Below, in pieces: positions 51,933 to 59,790 of a DNA stretch of 62,094 nucleotides (position 1 is the first letter of the stretch; each line of letters opens with the position of its first letter). The stretch lies in contig JACQVA010000184.1 of NCBI GenBank assembly GCA_016210005.1, positions 1-62,094 of the forward strand. Reading direction: 5' to 3'. Below the pieces are notes generated by a model. It was not told the origin of the DNA and made no database searches. It worked only from the letters and a program-made list of their open reading frames with translations. Both the position numbers and the translations under genes were made by a program. Origin of the DNA: Deltaproteobacteria bacterium (GTDB taxonomy: Bacteria > Desulfobacterota > Binatia > HRBIN30 > JACQVA1).

Positions 51933-53160
51933 AGCCGCGGATGATCACGCTGGTGTTGTTGCCGCCGAAGCCGTACGAGTTCGAAAGCACGGTGGTGAGC
52001 TGCGCCGGGCGGCTCAGCTTCGGGACATAGTCGAGATCGCACTCGGGATCGGGGCTTTCTAGCGTCGCCGTCGGGGGCACGAAGCCGCCGCGAATCGCCA
52101 GCAAGCTCGCCAGCGCCTCGATCGCGCCGGCGGCGCCGAGGCAGTGCCCGATCATCGACTTGGTCGAGCTCACCGGCACCTGCAAGGCGCGGGCACCGAG
52201 CACGGCTTTGATGGCGCGAGTCTCGACCACATCGTTGAGCGGCGTCCCCGTCCCGTGGGCATTGACGTAGTCGATCTCCTCCGCCGCCACGCCGCCTTCG
52301 TGCAGTGCGCGGCGCATGGCGAGCGCGGCGCACTCGCCGTCGGGTCGCGGTTGTGTGAGATGATGCGCGTCGGCACTGACGCCATAGGCGACAAACTCGC
52401 CGACAATGCGTGCCCCGCGCTGCCTCGCGTGCTGCCAGTGCTCGAATACGAACATGGCCGCGCCTTCGCCGAGGGTGAGGCCGGCGCGGTTCTTGTCGAA
52501 CGGACGGCAGGGCTCGCGAGCAAGCGCCTGCAAAGCGTTGAAACCCGAATACGTCATTTGGCAGAGCGAATCCGTCCCGCCACAGAGGACGGTGGCGGCG
52601 CGGCCGCTTCTGATCCAGTCGGCAGCCAGGCCAAGCGCATTGGCGCCGGAGGAACACGCGGTCGACACGGTCAAGCGCGGTCCGTAACAGGCAAAGGCGT
52701 GGGCTACAGCGTCTGCCGGCGTCGACACCGGCGTTTCGAGCCAGTCCGACAGGCGCCGGTGTCCGGGCTCGCCTACCACCATTCGCCTAAAGCACTCCTC
52801 CCCTGCCGCCATGCCGCCGGTGGTGGTGCCGATGACCACGCCGGCATCTCCCGGTTCGGTTAAGCCCGCCATGCGCCACGCCTCCGCCGCCGCCATCAGC
52901 GCCAGCAGCGTCGTACGCGAGGCCCGCCGCACGGTTGCACGCGGCAGCCAAGCCGGCGGGTGCAACTCCTTAACCTCGGCCGCCGTCGAGCTGCGAAATC
53001 CCGCGCTGGAAAACAGCGACAGCTCACCGATGCCGCAGCTTCCCGCACGCAGGCCTTCGGCAAAGGCCGCCACACCGACGCCGAGCGCGTTGATACTACC
53101 GAGTCCGGTGATGGCTATGCGATCCAAGGTGAGGTCCAACGTCGAAGGTCGTAGTCTCAC
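51922..53160 (-). CDS. beta-ketoacyl synthase (active, KS-alpha type)
   Basis: A 412-residue ketosynthase with the full Cys-His-His triad: nucleophile in [12 protein letters not shown], His in [11 protein letters not shown], and His in [16 protein letters not shown]; plus the terminal [14 protein letters not shown]. It would catalyse decarboxylative condensation of malonyl and acyl units on an ACP. Starts at GTG 53160, overlapping the ketoreductase stop (GTGA). Its partner is the catalytically empty KS-like gene just downstream. Confidence 0.92.
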   Translation of the reverse strand: MRLRPSTLDLTLDRIAITGLGSINALGVGVAAFAEGLRAGSCGIGELSLFSSAGFRSSTAAEVKELHPPAWLPRATVRRASRTTLLALMAAAEAWRMAGLTEPGDAGVVIGTTTGGMAAGEECFRRMVVGEPGHRRLSDWLETPVSTPADAVAHAFACYGPRLTVSTACSSGANALGLAADWIRSGRAATVLCGGTDSLCQMTYSGFNALQALAREPCRPFDKNRAGLTLGEGAAMFVFEHWQHARQRGARIVGEFVAYGVSADAHHLTQPRPDGECAALAMRRALHEGGVAAEEIDYVNAHGTGTPLNDVVETRAIKAVLGARALQVPVSSTKSMIGHCLGAAGAIEALASLLAIRGGFVPPTATLESPDPECDLDYVPKLSRPAQLTTVLSNSYGFGGNNTSVIIRGYEG

Positions 53161-53915
53161 GCCATCATTAGGCCGCCGTCGACGACGAGGGTGGCGCCGG
53201 TGATGTAATTCGCGGCCGGGCTGGCGAGGAAGCGGATGGCGTGAGCCACCTCAGCCGGCTCGCCGAATCGGCCCAACACAATCTGTTGGTTGAAGCGCGC
53301 ACGCTCCGCCTCGGGGAGGCCGGCGATCATGCGCGTCTCGATCAGCCCTGGGCAAACGGCATTGACCGTGATGTTGTAGCGGCCGACCTCACGCGCCAGC
53401 GACTTGGTCAGGCTGAGTAGCCCGCCCTTGGCCGCGGCGTAATTGGCGGCGCCATCCTTACCCAGCAGTGCGGCCGGCGAGATCACGTTGATGATCCGCC
53501 CCCAACGGCGGCGGATCATCGGCCGCAGCGCGTGCCGAGTGCACAAGAAGGCTCCGCGCAGGTTTACCGCCATTACCTCGTCCCACGCCTGCGGCGCCAT
53601 CATCATCACGAAGCCGTCGCGCGTGACGGCGGCATTGTTGACCAAGATGTCCACCCCGCCGCGCTCACCGAGTTGTGCGAACATGGCGTCGATCGCCGCC
53701 GCATCGCCGACGTCGGCACGCACCACGCTCGCCTCCGCCCCGAGCGCCCGCACGGCGGCGGCCACATCTTCGGCTTCGGCGGCCGAGCGCGCGTAGTTGA
53801 CGGTCACCGCCGCGCCCGCTGCTGCCAACGCCTCGGCCGCAGCCCGGCCAATGCCGCGCGAGGCGCCGGTAATCAGCGCGCGCTTGCCGTCAAGGCGAAA
53901 GGGATCTCCGTTCAT
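53157..53915 (-). CDS. FabG-type 3-oxoacyl reductase (SDR)
   Basis: A 252-residue short-chain dehydrogenase: cofactor motif [32 protein letters not shown], Ser in [10 protein letters not shown] and the catalytic YxxxK in [20 protein letters not shown] and the terminal GATLVVDGG also fit FabG. It would reduce the beta-keto group formed by the ketosynthases. Its start (53915) overlaps the B12 radical SAM gene's stop by 4 nt. Confidence 0.9.
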   Translation of the reverse strand: MNGDPFRLDGKRALITGASRGIGRAAAEALAAAGAAVTVNYARSAAEAEDVAAAVRALGAEASVVRADVGDAAAIDAMFAQLGERGGVDILVNNAAVTRDGFVMMMAPQAWDEVMAVNLRGAFLCTRHALRPMIRRRWGRIINVISPAALLGKDGAANYAAAKGGLLSLTKSLAREVGRYNITVNAVCPGLIETRMIAGLPEAERARFNQQIVLGRFGEPAEVAHAIRFLASPAANYITGATLVVDGGLMMA

Positions 53916-55300
53916 CGCAGCAGCCGCCACAGTTGCCCCTTGATCTTGCGCGCGCGCAGTGTCTGTAGCACTTGGATATTGGTCTTGATGCCTTTCCCGG
54001 GCACGATCCAGTTGGCGTGTGCGCGCGCGTAGGTCTCGATCCGTTCGATTAGATCACCCTCGAGTGTCGGCGCAATGTAGAACTTCGGGTAGAGCAGGTT
54101 GTCGTCGGCGTCGATCTGACCGTCGCGCAGCGCGGTTTCCACCATGGCGGTGCCGGGCAGGATGCGGATGCCGGTCATGGCGATCACCGCGGTCGGTTTG
54201 AGTTCGTCCATCAGCGCGATCGTCTCGCTCACCGTCTGGCGGGTCTCGCCGGGGCCGCCGAAGATCAGACTGTGGCAGAACTTGAGCCGGTGCTGGTGAC
54301 ACAGCTGCGAGGCCCGCCGCAGGTCATCGATGTCGAACTCCTTCTTCAGGTTGGCGATCATCGCCGGCGAGCCGGCATCGGTGCCGAACTCGATCGCCTT
54401 GCAACCCGAGGCCGCCATCAAGCGGCACAGCTCGTCGTCGACAAACTTCGGGTTGAGGTAGCCGGACCATTCGACGTCGAGCCGGCGGGCGGCGATCTCC
54501 GCGCAGATGTCCTTGGCGTGCCGCATGGGCAGGTTGAAGATGTTATCGACGAAGAACCAGTGGCGAATCTGGAACTGTTCCCGCGTCGCCTGGATCTCGT
54601 CAACGACCGCCTTCGCGCTCCGCATCCGCACCATCGACCCTTCGATGAGCGGGTAGCTGCAGAAGACACAGTCGAAGTGGCAGCCGCGCTTGGTCTGGAT
54701 GTTGAGCGCCCCGCCGCGTTCGTAGTACCGATCCAGGTCGAAGCGCTGGCGCATCGGCACACCGGTGATATCGAGGTGCTTGATGCGCGCAACTGCGTTC
54801 ACGCAGACGCCGCCGTTCACCGGCTGGCAGTTGAACTCCGCGGTCGAGGCGAACGGCGCGCCGCTAGCGAGGCGGTCGAGAACCCACGGAAACGCCGACT
54901 CGCCCTCTCCGATCACACCGGCGTCGGCACCGAGGTAGTCCATGATCGTTGCCGGCATGATGGTGAAGCCGGCGCCGCCGAGCACGATCGGCGCGCTGGT
55001 CAGCTCGCGGATGGCATCGACCAGCCGTTTGTAGTCGTCGATGTACGAAGTGTTCTGCGGAAAAGCCGATGAGTCGAGGTTACGCAGCGAAATACCGATG
55101 ACCTGCGGGTTGAAGGCGCTGATCTTCTCGTCGAGCGCCGGGCGCAGGGCGTCGAGAAAACACAGGTCGAGCGTATCGACGGCGTGCCCCTGCGCGGCCG
55201 CCACCGCCGCCATGTACGCCGCGCCGATCGGGAACACCGGGTCCGGCAGCTGCTCGGTGTTGGCAGAGATCAACAGCACACGCAGCGAGCGGTTGGTCAT
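53912..55300 (-). CDS. B12-binding radical SAM protein
   Basis: A 462-residue protein of the cobalamin-binding radical SAM class. The N-terminal ~150 residues are a Rossmann-like B12 domain ([34 protein letters not shown] ... [30 protein letters not shown]). The radical SAM core has CHFDCVFC (CX3CX2C) with flanking TKRGCHF, and the C-terminal continuation [15 protein letters not shown]. Such enzymes methylate unactivated carbons or make ring and C-C bonds in lipids and natural products. It lies in the ketosynthase operon, 4-nt overlapped on both sides, so it probably modifies the product. A Cys directly after the first Asp-X motif of the B12 domain (the classic DxHxxG) is not visible, so B12 binding is by family resemblance. 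Confidence 0.85.
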   Translation of the reverse strand: MTNRSLRVLLISANTEQLPDPVFPIGAAYMAAVAAAQGHAVDTLDLCFLDALRPALDEKISAFNPQVIGISLRNLDSSAFPQNTSYIDDYKRLVDAIRELTSAPIVLGGAGFTIMPATIMDYLGADAGVIGEGESAFPWVLDRLASGAPFASTAEFNCQPVNGGVCVNAVARIKHLDITGVPMRQRFDLDRYYERGGALNIQTKRGCHFDCVFCSYPLIEGSMVRMRSAKAVVDEIQATREQFQIRHWFFVDNIFNLPMRHAKDICAEIAARRLDVEWSGYLNPKFVDDELCRLMAASGCKAIEFGTDAGSPAMIANLKKEFDIDDLRRASQLCHQHRLKFCHSLIFGGPGETRQTVSETIALMDELKPTAVIAMTGIRILPGTAMVETALRDGQIDADDNLLYPKFYIAPTLEGDLIERIETYARAHANWIVPGKGIKTNIQVLQTLRARKIKGQLWRLLR

Positions 55301-56451
55301 GAGGTTTCTTCGCGGCTGAGAACCAGACTGACGATGTTGCCCGAATAGCACAGGGCATTGACCATCACCACCGGCGGTTCCAGCAGACCTTCTTCAGCCA
55401 TCGACAAAGAAGAACCGCAGAAAGCCTCCGGGCGCATCACCCCCGCCGCCAACGCCAATGCCAGGACCCCGCTGGCGGCGAAGCTCTCGCCCAGCACCGC
55501 TTTCGGTGCCAGCACAAGCGGCGGCGACGGACCGAACAGCTGCGCTAGTGCCGCTTGCTCGCTAGCGTCGAGCGGAGTTCCGTGAGCACCGGCAAGCACC
55601 AAGGCGATGTCATCGGGCACATGACCGCTCAGATCGAGTGCGCGCCGCATCGTCGCAGAAATGCCCGTACACTCTCGAGCCCGGCGCGTCAGGCTCGGCT
55701 CGAAGCCGGCACCGTAGCCGTCAATTCGCCCCAAGGCGCGCGCGCCCCGCTGCCCGGCATGATCCTGGCGTTCAAGCACGACAACCACAGCCCCTTCAGA
55801 AGGCCAAATACCTGCCACGGCGTCGGCAAACGGGCGCGACTGTTCCGGCGCCTTCAACAGCCCCATGTCGTCGAGTCCCTCCAGCAGCGCGGAACCAAGC
55901 ACATCCGCACCACCGGCCAGCACTACATCCGCCTTGCCCATCTGGATCAAGTCGAAGCCGTAGCCCACCGCACCCAAGCCGGCGGCAAGGCCCATGTGCG
56001 CGGTAACGTTGGGGCCCCTGATCCCGAGCGCAATCGACACTTCACCTGCGGCCGCGCTCGAAACCGTGTAGGCGAACAACCGCGGGCTAGCCGCCGCCGG
56101 GCCCTGTTCGATGATCTTCTGGTTGTACTCGGCGTTGGTAAGTAAGCAGCCGAGCCCAGTACCAAATGAAAGCCCGACGCGATCGGCTTGCGCCGGTGCA
56201 ATCGTGAGTGCGGCGCTATCGACGGCGAGGTACGACGCCGACAAGAACATCCGGCACAAGCGGTCGAGTCGTCCGATGCGCGAGCGCTTGTCCGGCGGGA
56301 TCGCCTCCAGCGGGATTTCAGCCACTGTCAGTGCGCGCTCGCGATCGTGCGCGTATGGCGGGCCGCTGGCTGCGACTCCTTGCAGCAGCGCCTCGACCGA
56401 GTGACCGAGGGGCGAGACCACTCCCAGGCCCGTGATCACCACCGGCGGCAT
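55297..56451 (-). CDS. degenerate ketosynthase-like protein (second KS-beta type)
   Basis: A 384-residue member of the ketosynthase family: VVITGLGVVSPLGHSVEAL at the start and IWPSEGAVVVVLERQDHAGQRGARALG in the middle. The Cys position reads MGLAAG in place of ACSSG, the first His region reads AHGTPLD (His kept, GTG shortened), and the second His is Glu (LGESFAASG). It is therefore unlikely to be an active condensing enzyme. It is the partner of the active KS just upstream in the operon (13 nt away) and follows the same KS/degenerate-KS order as the second pair. Start ATG 56451. Confidence 0.82.
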   Translation of the reverse strand: MPPVVITGLGVVSPLGHSVEALLQGVAASGPPYAHDRERALTVAEIPLEAIPPDKRSRIGRLDRLCRMFLSASYLAVDSAALTIAPAQADRVGLSFGTGLGCLLTNAEYNQKIIEQGPAAASPRLFAYTVSSAAAGEVSIALGIRGPNVTAHMGLAAGLGAVGYGFDLIQMGKADVVLAGGADVLGSALLEGLDDMGLLKAPEQSRPFADAVAGIWPSEGAVVVVLERQDHAGQRGARALGRIDGYGAGFEPSLTRRARECTGISATMRRALDLSGHVPDDIALVLAGAHGTPLDASEQAALAQLFGPSPPLVLAPKAVLGESFAASGVLALALAAGVMRPEAFCGSSLSMAEEGLLEPPVVMVNALCYSGNIVSLVLSREETS

Positions 56452-56464
56452 CACCGATGCAGCC

Positions 56465-57688
56465 TCATGACGCCCGCTGCAGTACGATCGCGGCGTTGTT
56501 GCCGGCAAAGGCCGACGAAGTCGACAGAGCGGCGCGCACGGCATGGCGCCGCGGCGTGCCGCGCACGACGTCCAGCGAGCACGCCGGATCGATCTGCTCG
56601 CAATTGGCGGTAGGCGGGATCACGCCGTCGTCCAGAATGCGCGCGCACATGATGGCCTCGAAAGCGCCGGCGGCGCCGAGGGTATGACCGATCGCGCCCT
56701 TGATCGAGTTCACCGGGATGTGCGGGGTGGCGTCGCCGAAGACGGCACTGATCGCGGCGACCTCCATCGCATCGTTGTAAACGGTGCCGGTACCGTGGGC
56801 GCTGATGAAGTCGATGGCGCCGGCCTCCATGCCCGCGTCCGCCAACGCCGCGCGCATCGCGCGGGCGGCCCCGGCACCGTCGCGCGCCGGCGCCGTCATG
56901 TGCACCGCGTCGCCCGCCAAGGCGGTTCCCGCCACCTCGACCGTAGGTTCGAGGCCGCGTGCCCGTGCATGCGCCGCCGACTCGACCACCAGAACCGCCG
57001 CGCCCTCTCCCAGCAGCAGTCCATCGCGCCGAGCATCGAACGGCCGCACCGTGTCAGCCGTCGTCGCCCGCAAGCAGTTGAAACCGCTCACCACAAATTC
57101 ACAGATGGTTTCGGCGCCGCCGACGATGAACACCTCGCCCTGCCCGCGCCGGATGAATTCTAGCGCCAGCCCGACGGCATGCGTGCCCGAGGCGCACGCG
57201 ATCGATGGGCTGACTACGGGACCGCGCACGTCGAGTTCACGGGCGAGACGGGCAGCGACCGCGTAGTAGGGATAATGCAGGAGCTGGCGGACCGCGAAGG
57301 CCGCCCCGCTGCGGCGGCGGCGCTGATACAGCTCGCCGATCAGCATCCCGCCCAAGGTCGTGGCTAGAATCACCCCGACGCGCGTCCGGTCGGCGGCAGC
57401 CAGATCAAGGGCGGCGGCGCTCAGCGCCTCGCGCGCCGCCACCAGGGCGTACTGGCTGATGCGATCGAGCCGCAGTCCTTCGCCGGCAGACAGATCACGC
57501 GGCGGCAGAAAGTCCGCCACCTCGCCCGCCGCGGCGTGGGCGTACGCGCTGGTATCGAACGAGCGAATCGGGCCAAGGCCGCTGCGTCCGGCGAGCAAGC
57601 CGCTCCAGAAGGCCGGCACCCCTCGGCCCAGGGGCGAAAGCGCACCGCAGCCGGTGATGAAGGCACGCTGGTCGGGGTTCGGGTACAT
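56465..57688 (-). CDS. beta-ketoacyl synthase (active), first gene of operon
   Basis: A 407-residue ketosynthase with all catalytic positions intact: SIACASGTHAVG (Cys), SAHGTGTVYND (His), NSIKGAIGHTLGAAGAF (Lys, His). It starts the operon at ATG 57688; the upstream 250 bp contain the likely promoter. Its sequence differs clearly from the second active KS (51922-53160), so the two probably handle different steps or chain lengths. Confidence 0.92.
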   Translation of the reverse strand: MYPNPDQRAFITGCGALSPLGRGVPAFWSGLLAGRSGLGPIRSFDTSAYAHAAAGEVADFLPPRDLSAGEGLRLDRISQYALVAAREALSAAALDLAAADRTRVGVILATTLGGMLIGELYQRRRRSGAAFAVRQLLHYPYYAVAARLARELDVRGPVVSPSIACASGTHAVGLALEFIRRGQGEVFIVGGAETICEFVVSGFNCLRATTADTVRPFDARRDGLLLGEGAAVLVVESAAHARARGLEPTVEVAGTALAGDAVHMTAPARDGAGAARAMRAALADAGMEAGAIDFISAHGTGTVYNDAMEVAAISAVFGDATPHIPVNSIKGAIGHTLGAAGAFEAIMCARILDDGVIPPTANCEQIDPACSLDVVRGTPRRHAVRAALSTSSAFAGNNAAIVLQRAS

Positions 57689-57939
57689 GGTGCGGCGGAA
57701 TCATACGGGGCGAACGGCACATCGTTCAAGCCCGTGTTCGCAGCTCGTGTTCGCCGGCACGACCGTAACGGCCCGCGGGCCACGGCAAAGTCGTTCACGC
57801 GGGTTCCCGGGGTTATCGCGTTGCCGCGGCAACAGGTTTCTCTTTGAAAAGTTGGGGGTCGGGAGGGATTTGGTACCTCAAACAGGTGCGCGCTGCGAAT
57901 GTCGTTGCATAGCCCGATCGGCCTTCGTACAGGTTGGTC
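57689..57939. promoter_or_regulatory. divergent region with repeated leader sequence
   Basis: This 251-bp region lies between the ketosynthase operon (minus) and the truncated subtilase-like gene (plus) and must contain promoters for both. Its right end (from 57889) belongs to a segment repeated at 61450. The stretch TCTTTGAAAAG (57841-57851) is AT-richer than its surroundings. No operator can be named. Confidence 0.4.
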
Positions 57940-58223
57940 ATGAGAACCCCACGCCGGCTGGCGCTGAGCGCAGCCACCGCCTGGCTCGGAGCCGTGCTCG
58001 CAGTGGCGGTGGCCGCCGAGCCGCCCGGCAAGGATCGGCAGCCGCCCCGCCCGCCGGCGGTGGCGGGGCAGCTGCCGGTGCGCTTGCGTTCGGACTTCCC
58101 GGAATGCGCGCACTGTCTGGTGGCCAAGGGTGCGGGGCTTAAAGGCGTTACCGGCACGTACATTCTGGATCAGGTGCGGCTGAAGCACGGCATCACGCAG
58201 ATGGAGCCGGTGTTCGGCGGCGT
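57889..58223 (+). repeat. 335-bp direct repeat, copy 1
   Basis: This segment matches 61450-61784 without a gap at a constant offset of 3,561 bp. It contains ~50 bp of leader DNA and the first ~95 codons of the subtilase-like gene. Agreement is close in the leader and signal-peptide part and looser after ~58110, so the two copies have diverged. Similarity stops sharply after GGCGGCGT (58216-58223). Confidence 0.85.
57940..58223 (+). pseudogene. truncated subtilase (S8 peptidase) propeptide, chimeric 3' end
   Basis: Starting at ATG 57940 the frame encodes a signal peptide (ALSAATAWLGAVLAVAVAAEP) and a propeptide start (QLPVRLRSDFPECAHCLVAKG, LDQVRLKHGITQMEPVFGGV), matching the intact gene that begins at 61501. 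After 58223 the frame is open to 58521 but this part is antisense to a cohesin-like gene fragment and has no protease residues. The gene is therefore broken by rearrangement, with its catalytic domain missing. It may still produce a short exported peptide. Confidence 0.75.
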
Positions 58224-58535
58224 CCCGCTACAGCCGGCGGGCAAGAAGGCCAACGACAGCTCCTTGCTCAGTTGCTCTTCCTTGACGCAGGTGGCGATCG
58301 GGGTGTTCGCACTGTTGAAGCCGATGTCATTTTGGGTGGCGGCAATGCTCTTACCTTGCGGATCGAGCGTGACATCGAACCACACCGAAGTCCCGGGCTG
58401 CCCGCAGGCCTCACCCGCGGTGATGGTCTGTGCCGCCGCGGGCATGGCCAGCAAGGAAGACAGTACCGTGAGCAACAGCCCCGATCGTGCCCGCCGCAGC
58501 CGGCGGCGGGTCGCGCGATGATAATCAGCAGACAT
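58224..58535 (-). pseudogene. 5' fragment of a cohesin-like secreted protein gene
   Basis: On the minus strand from ATG 58535 (AAGGAGGG, 8-9 nt upstream, supports this over 58541) the frame encodes a signal peptide (SGLLLTVLSSLLAMPAAAQ) and the first part of a cohesin-type domain (GEACGQPGTSVWFDVTLDPQG, IAATQNDIGFNSANTPIATC, ELSLAFLPAGCSG). The remaining frame residues come from the subtilase repeat, so the gene was cut in mid-domain. The intact relative is at 17904-18821, which has the missing 'VLYAC...SISPDA' half of the domain. Confidence 0.7.
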
Positions 58536-58562
58536 TGCCATCCCTCCTTCAGCGCTCGGCGA

Positions 58563-59048
58563 TCAGCGTTGAGCGGCCGCGCTTCTCGCCTTCAGATAGG
58601 CGGCGCTCCACCAGCCCTCCCACTGCCCCTGGCGCCCGTGCGGATCGGAGAAGCTGCCGCTCAGCCGTACGCCCTGGATGGTGCCCTCGAAGGCACACAG
58701 GGATTGTCTACCCGCCGGCGACTCCGCCCGGGTCGATACCAGCCGGAAGCCGATTTGATCGCCGTCGACGGTGCCTGCGAGATCGGCCGGGCCGCCATCG
58801 CCCATGCCCTTCATCGTCCGCACGCCGCTGAGGGCGCCGCCGGGGCTCACTTGGAACCGCGCCGCCCGCCGCCCGCTCGCCTGCTGCCCGTTCTCGTCCA
58901 GCGCATCTACGCCAACTTGCCACGTGCCGTTGGCGTTCATGGCGGTTACCTCCGGCGGCTGAGCGGAGGCGCGGCTTGCCGCGCCCAGCACTAGCGCCAC
59001 ACCCGATACGGCGATTCGCATCAGTTGTTGTCTGCCGCCGCCCGTCAT
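58563..59048 (-). CDS. small secreted beta-rich protein, unknown
   Basis: A 161-residue protein with a signal peptide (VSGVALVLGAASRASAQ) and a body rich in Gly/Asp turns (MNANGTWQVGVDALDENG, GALSGVRTMKGMGDGGPADLAG, IGFRLVSTRAESPAG, FEGTIQGVRLSGSFSDPHGRQGQWEGWW). The repeated 'G..I.G..L.G.F.D' style resembles small beta-barrel or lipocalin-like extracytoplasmic domains. No family recognised. It lies upstream of, and in the same direction as, the cohesin fragment, probably with it as part of a former operon. Confidence 0.55.
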   Translation of the reverse strand: MTGGGRQQLMRIAVSGVALVLGAASRASAQPPEVTAMNANGTWQVGVDALDENGQQASGRRAARFQVSPGGALSGVRTMKGMGDGGPADLAGTVDGDQIGFRLVSTRAESPAGRQSLCAFEGTIQGVRLSGSFSDPHGRQGQWEGWWSAAYLKARSAAAQR

Positions 59049-59173
59049 AGTGTCGTCCCTCTCTTCCTCGGGCGCTAGCGGCCAATGTTGCCGCTATACC
59101 CGATCGACAATGTGATCGTCCAGTAGCACAGATCAGTGAATGTACAGGGTAACGAAAAGGTACCAAGTACTTC

Positions 59174-59223
59174 GTACCGGTCCTGGTCCTACAGGACCCA
59201 GTTACCAGGACCAGGACCGGTAC
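59174..59223. repeat. perfect 17-bp inverted repeat with 16-nt loop
   Basis: GTACCGGTCCTGGTCCT (59174-59190) and AGGACCAGGACCGGTAC (59207-59223) are exact reverse complements. The loop (59191-59206) also contains AGGACCC, and the arms themselves hold short repeats of GGTCCT, so several alternative hairpins are possible. No T-run follows the stem. It may be a transcription-stopping hairpin or a mobile-repeat end. Confidence 0.85.
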
Positions 59224-59645
59224 TAGGACCCGGGCCGCTGCAGGGCCGTGGTCGCCACGGCGCGCCGCGAGCGCCCGCCACCGTGGCCTCAGCCAAAGGC
59301 ATGGAAAAGAAAGCCCGCGCCCTCGACGTGAAGCAGCTGCTGGCGGCGGCAATGAAGAAGTGATCGGCTGCTGCGCTCGCTCAGAGAGATGGCGCGGGTC
59401 CGTCGGCTCACCGCGTGCGCCCCCTGCGGAGCTAGAGTCTGGCCGCGAGATTGCGGTCGCCGACTGACGGCCGGCAACTTCGCCCGCTCGCTTAACGCTG
59501 CGGGGTTACCGGTTGACTCCGCAATAATTGTGATCGCTTGACTTCAACACCTGCTTTTGGCATCTGCGGGGCCGATGCTTGTGTAACTTAACCTTGACGG
59601 GTCGCACAGCCGGGAGGGCGTGATGCGCAAGCGGTTGACAGCACT

Positions 59646-59678
59646 GGTCACCGGTCACCGGTCACCGGTCACCGGTCA
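59646..59678. repeat. 7-bp tandem repeat (GGTCACC), ~4.7 copies
   Basis: Four full GGTCACC units (59646-59673) and a partial fifth (GGTCA) lie in a row. Since the unit is itself palindromic at its centre (GGTNACC), the array can fold in several ways. Such short arrays often vary in copy number between strains. Confidence 0.85.
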
Positions 59679-59790
59679 GTAAGGGCGATTGCCCTGGTTG
59701 TACTGCTTTGTCAACTGCTGTGGGCGCAGGAGCCGCCGGTGCGGCGGTTCTTTTATTGTCGCGCCCCTCTTCCCGTCGCCGGAGGTACTC

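Larger units (their letters stand above)
59049..59790. other. 742-bp gene-poor region with repeats
   Basis: The region contains a 17-bp perfect inverted repeat (59174-59223), a 7-bp tandem repeat (59646-59678) and a possible peptide end (ATG 59301, MEKKARALDVKQLLAAAMKK, stop 59363) that may be the last piece of a lost gene. Much of it is free of convincing frames. The end (GGAGG, 59781-59785) is the ribosome-binding site for the sulfatase gene. Confidence 0.55.

Noticed and set aside
54272-55072. 266-codon plus-strand frame
   Set aside because: Antisense to the B12 radical SAM gene; no domain recognised.
50667-57688. Assignment of the KS operon as a ladderane or aryl-polyene cluster
   Set aside because: Shared parts (KS pairs, B12-rSAM, KR) are suggestive, but ACP, dehydratase, desaturase and other marker genes are missing from the window, so no known class is claimed.
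59136-59363. 75-codon plus-strand frame over the inverted repeat
   Set aside because: Its first half translates the palindrome (GPGPVLGPGP); only the last ~20 codons look protein-like, too little to call a gene.
59646-59678. Tandem GGTCACC array considered as CRISPR or origin iterons
   Set aside because: The unit is 7 bp with no spacers, and there are no cas or replication genes.
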